From contig DAIETC010000008.1 in assembly GCA_027345905.1 (NCBI GenBank), forward strand, positions 1 to 7,438: a stretch of DNA of 7,438 nucleotides, given 5' to 3'. Below the pieces are notes generated by a model. It was not told the DNA's origin, did no database searches, and worked only from the letters and a program-made list of their open reading frames with translations. Shown one piece after another: positions 1-6,381 of the stretch (the first letter of the stretch is position 1; each line of letters begins with the position of its first letter). The translations under genes and the position numbers were made by a program. Source of the DNA: Kineosporiaceae bacterium (GTDB lineage Bacteria; Actinomycetota; Actinomycetes; Actinomycetales; Angustibacteraceae).

Positions 1-11
1 CACGGCTGCGC

Positions 12-1142
12 CTACGGCCGCGGGCGGCGAGTGCCGCGCCGCCGGGAGCCGGCCCCACCCCCGCCCGACGCACCGAGCTCGAGGGCCCGGCACGCACGCA
101 CCAGCAGGGCGTCGACGTGCAGGTTCACCTCGTGCGGACGCTCCAGCATCACCAGGTGGCCGGCGTCCGGAATGACCACGTGCTCGGCGCCCGGAAGCCG
201 GCGGACGATCTCCTCGCTGTGCTCAAGTGGGGTGAGCAGGTCCTTGGCGCCGGACAGCACAAGGGCCTCGATCCCGTCGAGCACGGCCAGCGCCTCGCGC
301 TTGTCGTGGACGTCGAACGTCGGCATGAACTCGGACACCACCTCGATCGGGGTGGCGGCGATCATCGCGGCCGAGAACCGCACCAGCGAGGACGGGACCG
401 GCGAGGCGTAGGAGTACCGCTTCACCAGCGCCTGCTCCAGGTCGCTGGCGATCCGCCGGGTGCGGTCGACCAGCTTCGGAGCGCGCGCCAGACCGGCCAG
501 GGTGACCGGGCCCAAGCGGTGGGCGACCCGGCCGACCAGGTCGGCCAGGCCCCAGTGCACCTGGGACAGGCCGCCGGGGCTGGTGGCGATCAGCCCGACG
601 CCGAGCACGCGCTCGCTGACCAGCGCCGGCTCGTCGGCGGCCAGTGCCATCTGGGTCATCCCACCCAGGGAGTGACCCACGAGCACCAGCGGCCCCTGCG
701 GCGCCACTTCCTGCAGCACCCGCAGCAGGTCGTGGCCGCACTGGTCGACGGTGCACGAGCCGACCGGGCCGACGCCCGAACGGCCGTGTCCGCGCTGGTC
801 CCACAGCACCAGGCGATAACGCCCCCGCAGCGCCTGGCGCTGGTAGTGCCAGGAGTCCAGGTTCAGGCAGAAACCATGCGTCAGGACGACGGTGACCCCG
901 GCCCCCTCGTCCGCGCGCGCCCCGAAGTCCTCCAGCTCGTCGACCTCGACGTGCAGGGGCGTGCCGTCCTTGGCCAGCACCCGGTGGGCGGTGCCCAGAA
1001 GCGACCCGAACGCTTCGGCGGCGGCGCTGGTTCGCACGCGCCCTAGGGTCCAGCGCTCGGCTGCGAGCCCGATCGCCGCTCCGACGCCCGCGGCGGCCAG
1101 CCCGGCACCCAGGCCCACGAGGTTCTTCGGTCGCGGGCTCAC
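12..1142 (-). CDS. alpha/beta-fold hydrolase with N-terminal hydrophobic segment
   Basis: A 376-residue serine hydrolase of the alpha/beta superfamily; the substrate cannot be read from sequence. Visible motifs are the oxyanion-hole HGF at residues 89-91, WDQRGHGRS at 114-122, the nucleophile elbow GHSLGG (156-161, Ser158), the acid in GAKDLLTP (298-305, Asp301) and the catalytic His329 in DAGH. Residues 8-27 are a Gly/Ala-rich hydrophobic stretch that could anchor the protein in the membrane or act as an uncleaved signal. The last 20 residues are Gly- then Arg-rich and probably disordered. The GTG start overlaps the alr stop as GTGA and has an AGGTG ribosome-binding site five bases upstream, so this start is well supported. 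Similar hydrolases commonly sit between alr and the tsaE/tsaB genes in actinobacteria (family knowledge). An esterase or lipase-like activity is inferred only. The stop is TAG, 11 bases from the window edge. Confidence 0.93.
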   Translation of the reverse strand: MSPRPKNLVGLGAGLAAAGVGAAIGLAAERWTLGRVRTSAAAEAFGSLLGTAHRVLAKDGTPLHVEVDELEDFGARADEGAGVTVVLTHGFCLNLDSWHYQRQALRGRYRLVLWDQRGHGRSGVGPVGSCTVDQCGHDLLRVLQEVAPQGPLVLVGHSLGGMTQMALAADEPALVSERVLGVGLIATSPGGLSQVHWGLADLVGRVAHRLGPVTLAGLARAPKLVDRTRRIASDLEQALVKRYSYASPVPSSLVRFSAAMIAATPIEVVSEFMPTFDVHDKREALAVLDGIEALVLSGAKDLLTPLEHSEEIVRRLPGAEHVVIPDAGHLVMLERPHEVNLHVDALLVRACRALELGASGGGGAGSRRRGTRRPRP

Positions 1143-2437
1143 TGGTGCACCTGCGCACCTGGCTCAGCACCTGGCTCAGTACCTAGCTCAGCACCTAGCT
1201 CAGTACCTAGCTCAACACCTAGCTCAGCACCGACGTACCGACGGGTCACCCGCCCGCCGATCCTGGCCACGATGTCGTAGGAGATGGTGCTCGCCGCCTG
1301 CGCCCACTGTTGCGCTGTGGGCTCCCCCAACGCCGCGTCCCCGAACAGCACGACGGGGTCGCCGGCCCGAGCCACGTGCGCCGCCTCGTCGCCGCCAAGG
1401 TCGACAACGATCTGGTCCATCGAGACCCGACCGGCAACCGGGTGGACCCGGCCGGCCACGAGCACCGGACCGGCGTTTCCCGCCGCGCGCGGGATGCCGT
1501 CCGCGTACCCGAGGGGCACCAAGCCCAGCACCGTGTCACGCTGGGTGACGTACTCGTGACCGTAGGCCACGCCTGATCCGGCCGGGACCTGCTTGACCAG
1601 GCTCAGGCGCGCGCGCAGGCTCATCGCCGGACGAAGCCCCAGTGCCTCGGGGTCGTGCAGGTCGGGCACCGGCGACAGCCCGTACACGGCCAGTCCGGGC
1701 CGCACCAGGTCGTAGTGCGAGGCGGGGTTGGTGAGCGTCGCGGCCGAGTTGGCCAGATGTCGGACCTGCGGGCGCACGCCCAAGAGCTCGGCGTCGGCCA
1801 CCGCGCGCTCGAAGACCTCCTGCTGACGACGCACCGTCGGGTGCTCGGGGGCGTCGGCCCAGGCCAGGTGCGACCACAGCCCGACGACGGTGAGCGTGCC
1901 CTCGGCCTGGGCCGCGAGCGCTGCGCGCACCAGGTCGTGCCACTGCGCCGCAGTTGCACCCCCCCGCGACAGCCCGGTGTCGACCTTCAGGTGCAGCCGG
2001 GCCGTCGTCCCCTGCTCCGCGGCCGCGGCGGCGATCTCGTCGACCGCCCAGATGGCGCTCGCCGACAAGTCGATATCCGCACGGACGGCGGCGGCGAAGT
2101 CCTCCCCTGGCACGTGCAGCCAGGACAGCAGGCGACCGGTGTCGCCCCCCGCGCGCGGGGCCAGGACCTCGGCCAGCAGGGCCATGCCGAGCCAGCTGGC
2201 GACGCCCTCGCGCGCTGCCCGAGCGCAGGGGAGCAGCCCGTGCCCGTAGGCGTCCGCCTTCACTACGGCCATCAGCTCGGCGCCTTCAGCTCGGGCCCGC
2301 AAGGTCGCCACGTTGTGCCGGATGGCCTGCAGGTCGACGAGCGCCTCGGCAGGAACGGCCGGCCCCGACGGCAGGGCTGAAGCCACGGCGGGGGCCGGCG
2401 TGCCAATCACGCCCGCCAGTCTGGCAGGACTCAGCAT
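1139..2437 (-). CDS. alr: alanine racemase (PLP-dependent)
   Basis: A 432-residue fold-type III PLP enzyme that interconverts L- and D-alanine for peptidoglycan. The PLP lysine is Lys60 in AVVKADAYGHG (57-67). KVDTGLSRGG is at 151-160, the phosphate-contacting region LANSAAT at 228-234, RPG at 246-248, and the second catalytic base is Tyr292 in VAYGHEY. GYADG (310-314) and VSMDQ (338-342) complete the family pattern. The usual family end is RRYVG (399-403); this protein continues with about 29 residues of Glu-Leu-Gly-X repeats encoded by the 12-nt array. The ATG overlaps the nnrED stop by seven bases (ATGCTGA), which favours this start and coupled translation. A GTG at 2410 is an alternative, because residues 1-30 are a low-complexity lead-in before PAEALVDLQAIRHNV. 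The stop overlaps the hydrolase start by four bases. Continuing the open frame upstream of 2437 only reads out of frame through nnrED. Confidence 0.97.
   Translation of the reverse strand: MLSPARLAGVIGTPAPAVASALPSGPAVPAEALVDLQAIRHNVATLRARAEGAELMAVVKADAYGHGLLPCARAAREGVASWLGMALLAEVLAPRAGGDTGRLLSWLHVPGEDFAAAVRADIDLSASAIWAVDEIAAAAAEQGTTARLHLKVDTGLSRGGATAAQWHDLVRAALAAQAEGTLTVVGLWSHLAWADAPEHPTVRRQQEVFERAVADAELLGVRPQVRHLANSAATLTNPASHYDLVRPGLAVYGLSPVPDLHDPEALGLRPAMSLRARLSLVKQVPAGSGVAYGHEYVTQRDTVLGLVPLGYADGIPRAAGNAGPVLVAGRVHPVAGRVSMDQIVVDLGGDEAAHVARAGDPVVLFGDAALGEPTAQQWAQAASTISYDIVARIGGRVTRRYVGAELGVELGTELGAELGTEPGAEPGAQVHQ
1148..1152 (-). promoter_or_regulatory. ribosome-binding site of the hydrolase gene
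   Basis: AGGTG on the minus strand, five bases before the GTG start at 1142. It matches the 3' part of the AAGGAGGTG consensus. It lies inside the last codons of alr, directly after the 12-nt repeat array, whose units carry the same AGGTG or the variant AGGTA. This site supports the GTGA-overlap start. Confidence 0.6.
1155..1231 (-). repeat. 12-nt tandem repeat at the 3' end of alr
   Basis: Six full 12-nt units and a 5-nt partial unit. On the plus strand they read GCACCTGGCTCA twice (1155-1166, 1167-1178), GTACCTAGCTCA (1179-1190), GCACCTAGCTCA (1191-1202), GTACCTAGCTCA (1203-1214) and ACACCTAGCTCA (1215-1226), then GCACC. In the alr frame each unit encodes Glu-(Leu/Pro)-Gly-(Ala/Thr/Val). 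The period is a multiple of three, so unit gain or loss keeps alr in frame. Four units contain CTAG and use the Leu codon CTA, with GGT, GCT and ACT also frequent, unlike the G/C-ending codons of the rest of alr. In the other two forward frames each CTAG-bearing unit carries a stop (TGA or TAG). Confidence 0.95.
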
Positions 2438-3981
2438 GGCGTGCCGCGCTGAGCTAGCAGACGGCGCGCCGCCTGCGGCAACGCGTCCAGCACCGCACCT
2501 GCGCTGACCGGCCCCCCGGGCCCGACATCTGCTCGCCCCCCGCGCCCGACATCTGCTGGGCCCCCGGGTCCGGCTTCTGCACCGTCCGGCGACCCGGCGC
2601 TGGCCAGGTAGCCGGCCGCCCCGTGCAACCCGATCGCCACGGTGCCCGCATCCAGCGGGCTGAGCCCGGCCGCGAGCAGGGTGCCGGCGATGCCGGCAAG
2701 CACGTCCCCCGAGCCGGCGGTGGCCAGCCAGTGCGGGCCGTCCGCCTGGGACCGGACCCGGCCGTCCGGGCTCACCACCAGGCTCACCGCACCCTTGAGC
2801 AGCACTGTGGCGCCGGTGAGCTCGCCCGCTCGTCGCGCGTGCCGCAGGGGCGCCGCCTCGATGTCGGCCCGCTCTACCCCTGGGCCTTGCGCGCCCTGCT
2901 CCAGGCGCGTCAGCAGCCGCGCCAGCTCGCCGGCGTGCGGGGTGAGCAGCGTGGGCGCCGGACGGTGAAGCGGCAGCAGGTCGAGCGCGCCCGCGTCGAC
3001 CAGGCACGGCAGGTCACTGTCGAGCGCGCCCAGCGCCGCGGCACGCTGGGCGTCGTCCTGCGGGTCGATGCCCGGGCCCACCACCCAGGCCTGCACCCGG
3101 CCCGAGCCGGTCACGACCTCGGGCCAGCGCGAGCGCACCAGGTCAGCGGCGGCCGGCGGCCCGACGTACCGCACCATGCCGGCGCCGCAGCGCACCGCCG
3201 CACCGGCGCAGAGCACGGCCGCTCCCGTGTACGTCGGCCCGCCGGCCACCACGCCCAGGACGCCGCGGCGGTACTTGTCGTCGTCCGGGCCGGGGATGGG
3301 CCACAGCGCGGCCAGGTCGGCCACCTCGAACCGCTCGACCGCAGGTGGTCCAGGCAGCTGCAGCCCGATGTCGACGACCTCGACGTGGCCGGCGACCGCC
3401 GCGGCAGGGGGCAGCAGCAGCCCGGGCTTGGCCGCCCCGAACGTGAGCGTGCGGTCGGCTCGAACGTGCGCGCCACCAAGCCCGCCGTCGTCCGGCCCGA
3501 CGCCGCTGGGCAGGTCGACGCCCACCACGGGCACACCGTCGGGCAAGGCCGCCACCAGGTCGCCCGCCCGCCCGCTCAAGCCGGCCCGCCCCCCAATGCC
3601 GAGCAGCCCGTCGACGACCATCTGCGCCTGGGCCAGTGGGCGCAGCTGGTCCTCGCCAGCGACGTGTACTCGCCCGCCCGCGGCGCGCAGCGCGGCCAGG
3701 CCGCCGGCGTGTGCGCGCTCGCCGGTCAGCAGGGCGTCGACCCGCGCACCACGCCCGGCCAGTCGGGCTCCGGCCCACAGCGCGTCACCGCCGTTGTCGC
3801 CCGGCCCCACGAGCAGCACGACCCTGGCCCCGTAAGCCCCCTGGCTGCGGTCTGCGAGCATGCGCAGCACCGCCGCCGCAAGGGCCGCCGCCGCGCACTG
3901 CATGAGCGTGCCGTCGGGAAGCCGGGCCATCGCCGCCTGCTCGGCGGCGCGGATGTCAGCGACGTCGTACGCGCGGATCAT
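2431..3981 (-). CDS. nnr: bifunctional NAD(P)H-hydrate epimerase / ADP-dependent dehydratase
   Basis: A 516-residue fused repair enzyme. The N-terminal YjeF_N domain (about 1-220) epimerises damaged NAD(P)H hydrates, and the C-terminal ribokinase-like domain (about 225-510) dehydrates them using ADP (family knowledge). Visible motifs are GPGDNGGDAL (59-68), VDGLLGIG (123-130) and VDLPSG (155-160) in the first half. In the second half are KYRRG (236-240), VVGPGI (300-305), TPHAGEL (347-353), LLKGAVSLV (394-402) and AGSGDVLAG (422-430), with the likely catalytic Asp426. Family members normally pass quickly from GLHGAAG (451-457) to the last helix. Here residues 463-492 form an inserted Gly/Pro-rich linker with three 8-residue repeats. 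The ATG at 3981 starts the family-like MIRAYDVADIRAAE; no strong ribosome-binding site is seen. The gene sits between acpS and alr, a common actinobacterial order, and overlaps alr by seven bases. Confidence 0.96.
   Translation of the reverse strand: MIRAYDVADIRAAEQAAMARLPDGTLMQCAAAALAAAVLRMLADRSQGAYGARVVLLVGPGDNGGDALWAGARLAGRGARVDALLTGERAHAGGLAALRAAGGRVHVAGEDQLRPLAQAQMVVDGLLGIGGRAGLSGRAGDLVAALPDGVPVVGVDLPSGVGPDDGGLGGAHVRADRTLTFGAAKPGLLLPPAAAVAGHVEVVDIGLQLPGPPAVERFEVADLAALWPIPGPDDDKYRRGVLGVVAGGPTYTGAAVLCAGAAVRCGAGMVRYVGPPAAADLVRSRWPEVVTGSGRVQAWVVGPGIDPQDDAQRAAALGALDSDLPCLVDAGALDLLPLHRPAPTLLTPHAGELARLLTRLEQGAQGPGVERADIEAAPLRHARRAGELTGATVLLKGAVSLVVSPDGRVRSQADGPHWLATAGSGDVLAGIAGTLLAAGLSPLDAGTVAIGLHGAAGYLASAGSPDGAEAGPGGPADVGRGGRADVGPGGPVSAGAVLDALPQAARRLLAQRGTPC
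2510..2581 (-). repeat. 24-nt tandem repeat inside nnr
   Basis: Three imperfect 24-nt units at 2510-2533, 2534-2557 and 2558-2581. Each contains a C-rich run, and the first two share CGCCCGACATCTGCT or its GGCCCGACATCTGCT variant on the plus strand. In the nnr frame they encode AEAGPGGP, ADVGRGGR and ADVGPGGP (residues 468-491). The first two plus-strand units are closest to each other; the unit at 2558-2581 has diverged most. Unit changes keep the reading frame. Confidence 0.9.
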
Positions 3982-4099
3982 GCTGCGAGCCTAGGACGAG
4001 CCACCGGTCCCGCCAGAACGGCACGACGAAGTCGCTCGGGAACGCCGGGCTGAGCACGCGCGGGTCGGGGCGGAGCTTGTCCTGCCGTTCGAGCGCCCG
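3956..4099 (-). other. coding-like segment in frame after the acpS stop (gene remnant, small ORF or readthrough tail)
   Basis: From the base after the acpS TGA, the same frame stays open for 47 codons and stops at 3956-3958, 26 nt inside nnr. The 39 codons before the nnr start have about 77% G/C at position 1, 49% at position 2 and 95% at position 3 (37 of 39), counted by hand. This is the periodicity of genuine high-GC coding DNA on this strand. The peptide includes SPAFPSDFVVPFWRDRWLV and does not look like low-complexity filler. No ATG exists in frame; GTG codons at 4057 and 4024 could start peptides of 33 or 22 residues, neither with a well-placed ribosome-binding site. The coding signal covers the stretch before both GTGs too. 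I do not recognise the peptide. AcpS is complete without it, so a decayed or truncated gene is at least as likely as an expressed tail. Confidence 0.45.
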
Positions 4100-4450
4100 T
4101 CACGCCTCGGCGACCACCACGGCGCTGGCGATGCCCGCATCGTGGGACAACGACAGGTGCAGCGCGGCCACCCCGAGCTGCTGGGCGCGTTCGGCCACGG
4201 TGCCGGCCATCACCAGGTGCGGGCGACCGGAGTCGTCGGTGCGCACACTCGCGTCCAGCCAGCGCAGGCCCACCGGAGCCCCCAATGCCTTGGCCAGCGC
4301 CTCCTTGGCGGCGAACCGGGCCGCCTGGGAGGCAATCGGCAGTCGCTGCTCGTGTTCGTTGAACAGTCGCTGCGCCAGCCGGGGCGTGCGCGCGAGGGTG
4401 CGGCCGAAACGTTCGACATCGACGACGTCGATGCCTACGCCCACGATCAC
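4100..4450 (-). CDS. acpS: holo-[acyl-carrier-protein] synthase
   Basis: A 116-residue AcpS-type phosphopantetheinyl transferase. It moves the 4'-phosphopantetheine arm of CoA onto a serine of acyl carrier protein, using Mg2+. The first strand GVGIDVVDVERF (4-15) carries the metal-binding Asp8, RFAAKEALAKAL (45-56) carries Glu50, and HLSLSHD (98-104) is the conserved C-terminal motif. The length is normal for the family. The start is GTG at 4450. In this frame no ATG, GTG or TTG lies between that codon and an in-frame stop at 4493-4495, so it is the first possible start; no clear ribosome-binding site precedes it. A 6-bp GC hairpin (CCGGCC/GGCCGG, 4454-4475) lies just upstream. The gene follows glmS by 57 nt and probably shares its transcript. 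It consumes CoA, whose first committed step is made by the neighbouring divergent coaA. The frame continues as coding-like sequence after the TGA stop (see 3956-4099). Confidence 0.95.
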   Translation of the reverse strand: MIVGVGIDVVDVERFGRTLARTPRLAQRLFNEHEQRLPIASQAARFAAKEALAKALGAPVGLRWLDASVRTDDSGRPHLVMAGTVAERAQQLGVAALHLSLSHDAGIASAVVVAEA

Positions 4451-4496
4451 GGGCCGGCCGATCCGGCGCGGCCGGTCATCGCGGGCGCAGGTTCAC
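4447..4496 (-). other. two chained mini-ORFs leading into acpS
   Basis: In the 57-nt glmS-acpS gap, a GTG at 4496 opens MNLRPR and stops at 4476. Its TGA overlaps the ATG at 4479 (ATGA). That ATG opens MTGRAGSAGP, whose TGA (4447-4449) overlaps the acpS GTG start (GTGA). Neither mini-ORF has a convincing ribosome-binding site. They could hand ribosomes from glmS to acpS, but with short ORFs in GC-rich DNA this arrangement may be chance. Confidence 0.2.
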
Positions 4497-4507
4497 GTGA
4501 GCGGGTC

Positions 4508-6364
4508 TCACTCGACGGTGACCGACTTGGCGAGGTTGCGGGGCTGGTCGACGTCATGCCCCTTGGCCATCGCCAGCTCGACGGCGAAAACCTGCAACGG
4601 CACCGTAGTGACCAGCGGGGCGAGCAGGGTCGGCGTGCGCGGAACCTGGATCAGCGTGTCGGCGTAAGGGCGGACGGCGTCGTCCCCCTCCTCCGCGATG
4701 ACGATCGTGCGAGCGCCCCGCGCCCGGATCTCCTGGATGTTCGAGATCACCTTGCCGTGCAACGAGTCGCGGCCGCGAGGCGAGGGCACGACGACGAACA
4801 CCGGCAGCCCCGGCTCGATCAGGGCGATCGGCCCGTGCTTGAGCTCGCCACCGGCGAAGCCCTCGGCATGGATGTACGCGAGCTCCTTGAGCTTCAGGGC
4901 GCCCTCCATGGCGACCGGGAAGCCCACGTGTCGCCCGAGGAACAGCACGACTCGGGCGTCGGCCATCTGGCGGGCCAGGGCCCGGACCGGCTCCATCGAG
5001 TTGAGCACCTGCTGGATCTGGTCGGGCACCCGCGCCAGCTGGGCGAGGATCGCGCGGACCTCGTCCTCGAACTTGTTGCCGCGCAGCTGGGCGAGGTAGA
5101 GACCGAGCAGGTAGCAGGCGGCGACCTGGGCCAAGAACGACTTCGTCGCGGCGACCGCCACCTCGGGCCCGGCGTGGGTGTAGAGCACGGCGTCGGCCTC
5201 GCGCGGGATCGTCGACCCGTGCGTGTTGCAGATCGCGAGCACCTTGGCGCCCTGCTCTCGGGCGTGGCGCACCGCCATCAGGGTGTCCATCGTCTCGCCG
5301 GACTGCGAGATCGCCACGACCAGCGTCTTGGCGGTGACGACCGGGTCGCGGTAGCGGAACTCGCTGCCCAGCTCGACCTCGGTCGGCACCCGGCACCAGT
5401 GCTCGATCGCATACTTGGCCACCTGCCCGGCGTACGACGCGGTGCCGCAGCCGATGACCACGATCTTGTCGATCGAGCGCAGGGCGCTCGCGTCGATCCG
5501 CAGCTCGTCCAGGGCCAGGTGCCCGCGCTGGTCCATGCGCCCGAGCAACGTGTCGGCGACGGCACGCGGCTGCTCGTCGATCTCCTTGGCCATGAAGTTC
5601 GGGTAGCCGCCCTTCTCGGCTGCACGGGCGTCCCAGTCGACGTGGTAGGCGCGCGTCGTCGCAGGCGCGCCCGCGAAGTCGATGACCTCGATCGAGTCGC
5701 AGGTGATCGTGACGACCTGGTCCTGGCCCAGCTCGATCGCCTCCCGGGTGTGTTCGATGAAGGCCGCGACGTCCGAACCGAGGAAGTTCGCGCCCTTACC
5801 GCGTCCCACGACCAACGGGCTGTTGCGCCGCGCGCCGACCACCGTTCCGGGCACGTCCGCGTGCAGGGCGAGCAGCGTGAAAGCCCCCTGCAGCTGGTTG
5901 GCGACCAACCGCATCGCCTCGGTCAGGTCGCCCACCTCGTCGTACGCCCGAGCCACTAGGTGGGCGGCGATCTCGGTGTCGGTCTCGGAGGTGAACGAAG
6001 CGCCCTCGTCGACCAGCTGGGCGCGCAGGGCGGCGTAGTTCTCGATGATGCCGTTGTGCACCAGGGCCAGCCGCCCGTCGGCGCTGTGGTGGGGGTGCGC
6101 GTTCTCGTCGGTCGGACCGCCATGTGTGGCCCACCGGGTGTGGCCCACCGCGGTCACCGCCAGCGGCAAGGGGTCCAAGGACAGCAGCTCTTCGAGGTTG
6201 GCCAGCTTGCCTGCCTTCTTGCGGGCCGCCAGCGCCCCCTGCGCTTGGACGACGATCCCGGCCGAGTCGTAGCCGCGGTACTCCATCCGGCGCAGGCCCT
6301 CCATGACCACCCCGAGCGCGTCGACGCCGTCCACCGGCCCGGCATACCCCACGATCCCGCACAT
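4508..6364 (-). CDS. glmS: glutamine--fructose-6-phosphate aminotransferase (isomerizing)
   Basis: A 618-residue cytosolic enzyme that makes glucosamine-6-phosphate from fructose-6-phosphate and glutamine, the entry step to UDP-GlcNAc and peptidoglycan. The start is fixed by chemistry: after Met removal, Cys2 of MCGIVGYAG is the glutaminase nucleophile, so the ATG at 6364 is right and upstream in-frame codons are not used. The glutaminase domain (about 1-235) shows GHTRWATHG (74-82), HNGIIEN (103-109) and SETDTE (126-131). Two SIS domains follow, with GCGTASYAG (305-313), SQSGETMDT (353-361), AATKSF (405-410) and EGFAGGELKHGP (501-512). The protein ends in the family-typical KSVTVE. No Shine-Dalgarno is seen before the ATG; instead a TACCCT box lies seven bases upstream, which suggests a leaderless transcript. 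No glmS-type ribozyme can fit in the short upstream gap. It is the first gene of the minus-strand run. Confidence 0.98.
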   Translation of the reverse strand: MCGIVGYAGPVDGVDALGVVMEGLRRMEYRGYDSAGIVVQAQGALAARKKAGKLANLEELLSLDPLPLAVTAVGHTRWATHGGPTDENAHPHHSADGRLALVHNGIIENYAALRAQLVDEGASFTSETDTEIAAHLVARAYDEVGDLTEAMRLVANQLQGAFTLLALHADVPGTVVGARRNSPLVVGRGKGANFLGSDVAAFIEHTREAIELGQDQVVTITCDSIEVIDFAGAPATTRAYHVDWDARAAEKGGYPNFMAKEIDEQPRAVADTLLGRMDQRGHLALDELRIDASALRSIDKIVVIGCGTASYAGQVAKYAIEHWCRVPTEVELGSEFRYRDPVVTAKTLVVAISQSGETMDTLMAVRHAREQGAKVLAICNTHGSTIPREADAVLYTHAGPEVAVAATKSFLAQVAACYLLGLYLAQLRGNKFEDEVRAILAQLARVPDQIQQVLNSMEPVRALARQMADARVVLFLGRHVGFPVAMEGALKLKELAYIHAEGFAGGELKHGPIALIEPGLPVFVVVPSPRGRDSLHGKVISNIQEIRARGARTIVIAEEGDDAVRPYADTLIQVPRTPTLLAPLVTTVPLQVFAVELAMAKGHDVDQPRNLAKSVTVE

Positions 6365-6370
6365 AGTCGC

Positions 6371-6381
6371 AAGGGTAACGT
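6371..6381 (+). promoter_or_regulatory. coaA ribosome-binding site or overlapping -10 box
   Basis: AAGGG (6371-6375) is five bases before the TTG at 6381, a good ribosome-binding spacing. The same stretch offers a second reading: TAACGT (6376-6381) fits TANNNT and lies eight bases before the GTG at 6390, as expected for a leaderless coaA mRNA. That box shares its TA with the minus-strand TACCCT box. Sequence alone does not decide between the two. Confidence 0.35.
6372..6377 (-). promoter_or_regulatory. candidate glmS -10 box (leaderless)
   Basis: TACCCT on the minus strand fits the actinobacterial TANNNT -10 pattern and ends seven bases before the glmS ATG. This would put the transcription start at or one base before the A of ATG. 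No good -35 sits at 17 nt; TTGCCG (6398-6403) is 20 nt away. It overlaps the AAGGG proposed as the coaA ribosome-binding site. Confidence 0.4.

Noticed and set aside
1..3. Possible GTG start of the next minus-strand gene (tsaE is often next in this block)
   Set aside because: Only a single codon lies in the window, so no gene can be supported.
117..1046. 309-codon plus-strand ORF antisense to the hydrolase
   Set aside because: Gln/His/Arg-rich shadow frame; the hydrolase has a full catalytic triad on the other strand.
1179..1226. Promoter-like look of the TAGCTCAG-containing alr repeat
   Set aside because: It resembles part of a familiar sigma-70 promoter string, but there is no -35/-10 pair with correct spacing, and the repeat is explained as in-frame coding sequence.
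2438..3007. Upstream extension of the alr open frame
   Set aside because: It reads nnr out of frame, is Arg/Gly/Ala-rich, and adds about 190 residues absent from alanine racemases; the ATG at 2437 overlaps the nnr stop neatly.
2623..4053. 476-codon plus-strand ORF antisense to nnr
   Set aside because: Shadow of nnr; composition typical of reverse-frame translation of high-GC genes.
4142..5959. 605-codon plus-strand ORF antisense to glmS
   Set aside because: It is a GC-skew shadow: glmS is unmistakable on the other strand, and this translation is Arg/His/Gly/Asp-rich with no recognisable motif.
6303..6380. Longer CoaA start at ATG 6303
   Set aside because: It would overlap glmS by 62 nt and add 26 residues with rare codons that are not part of the usual CoaA N-terminus.
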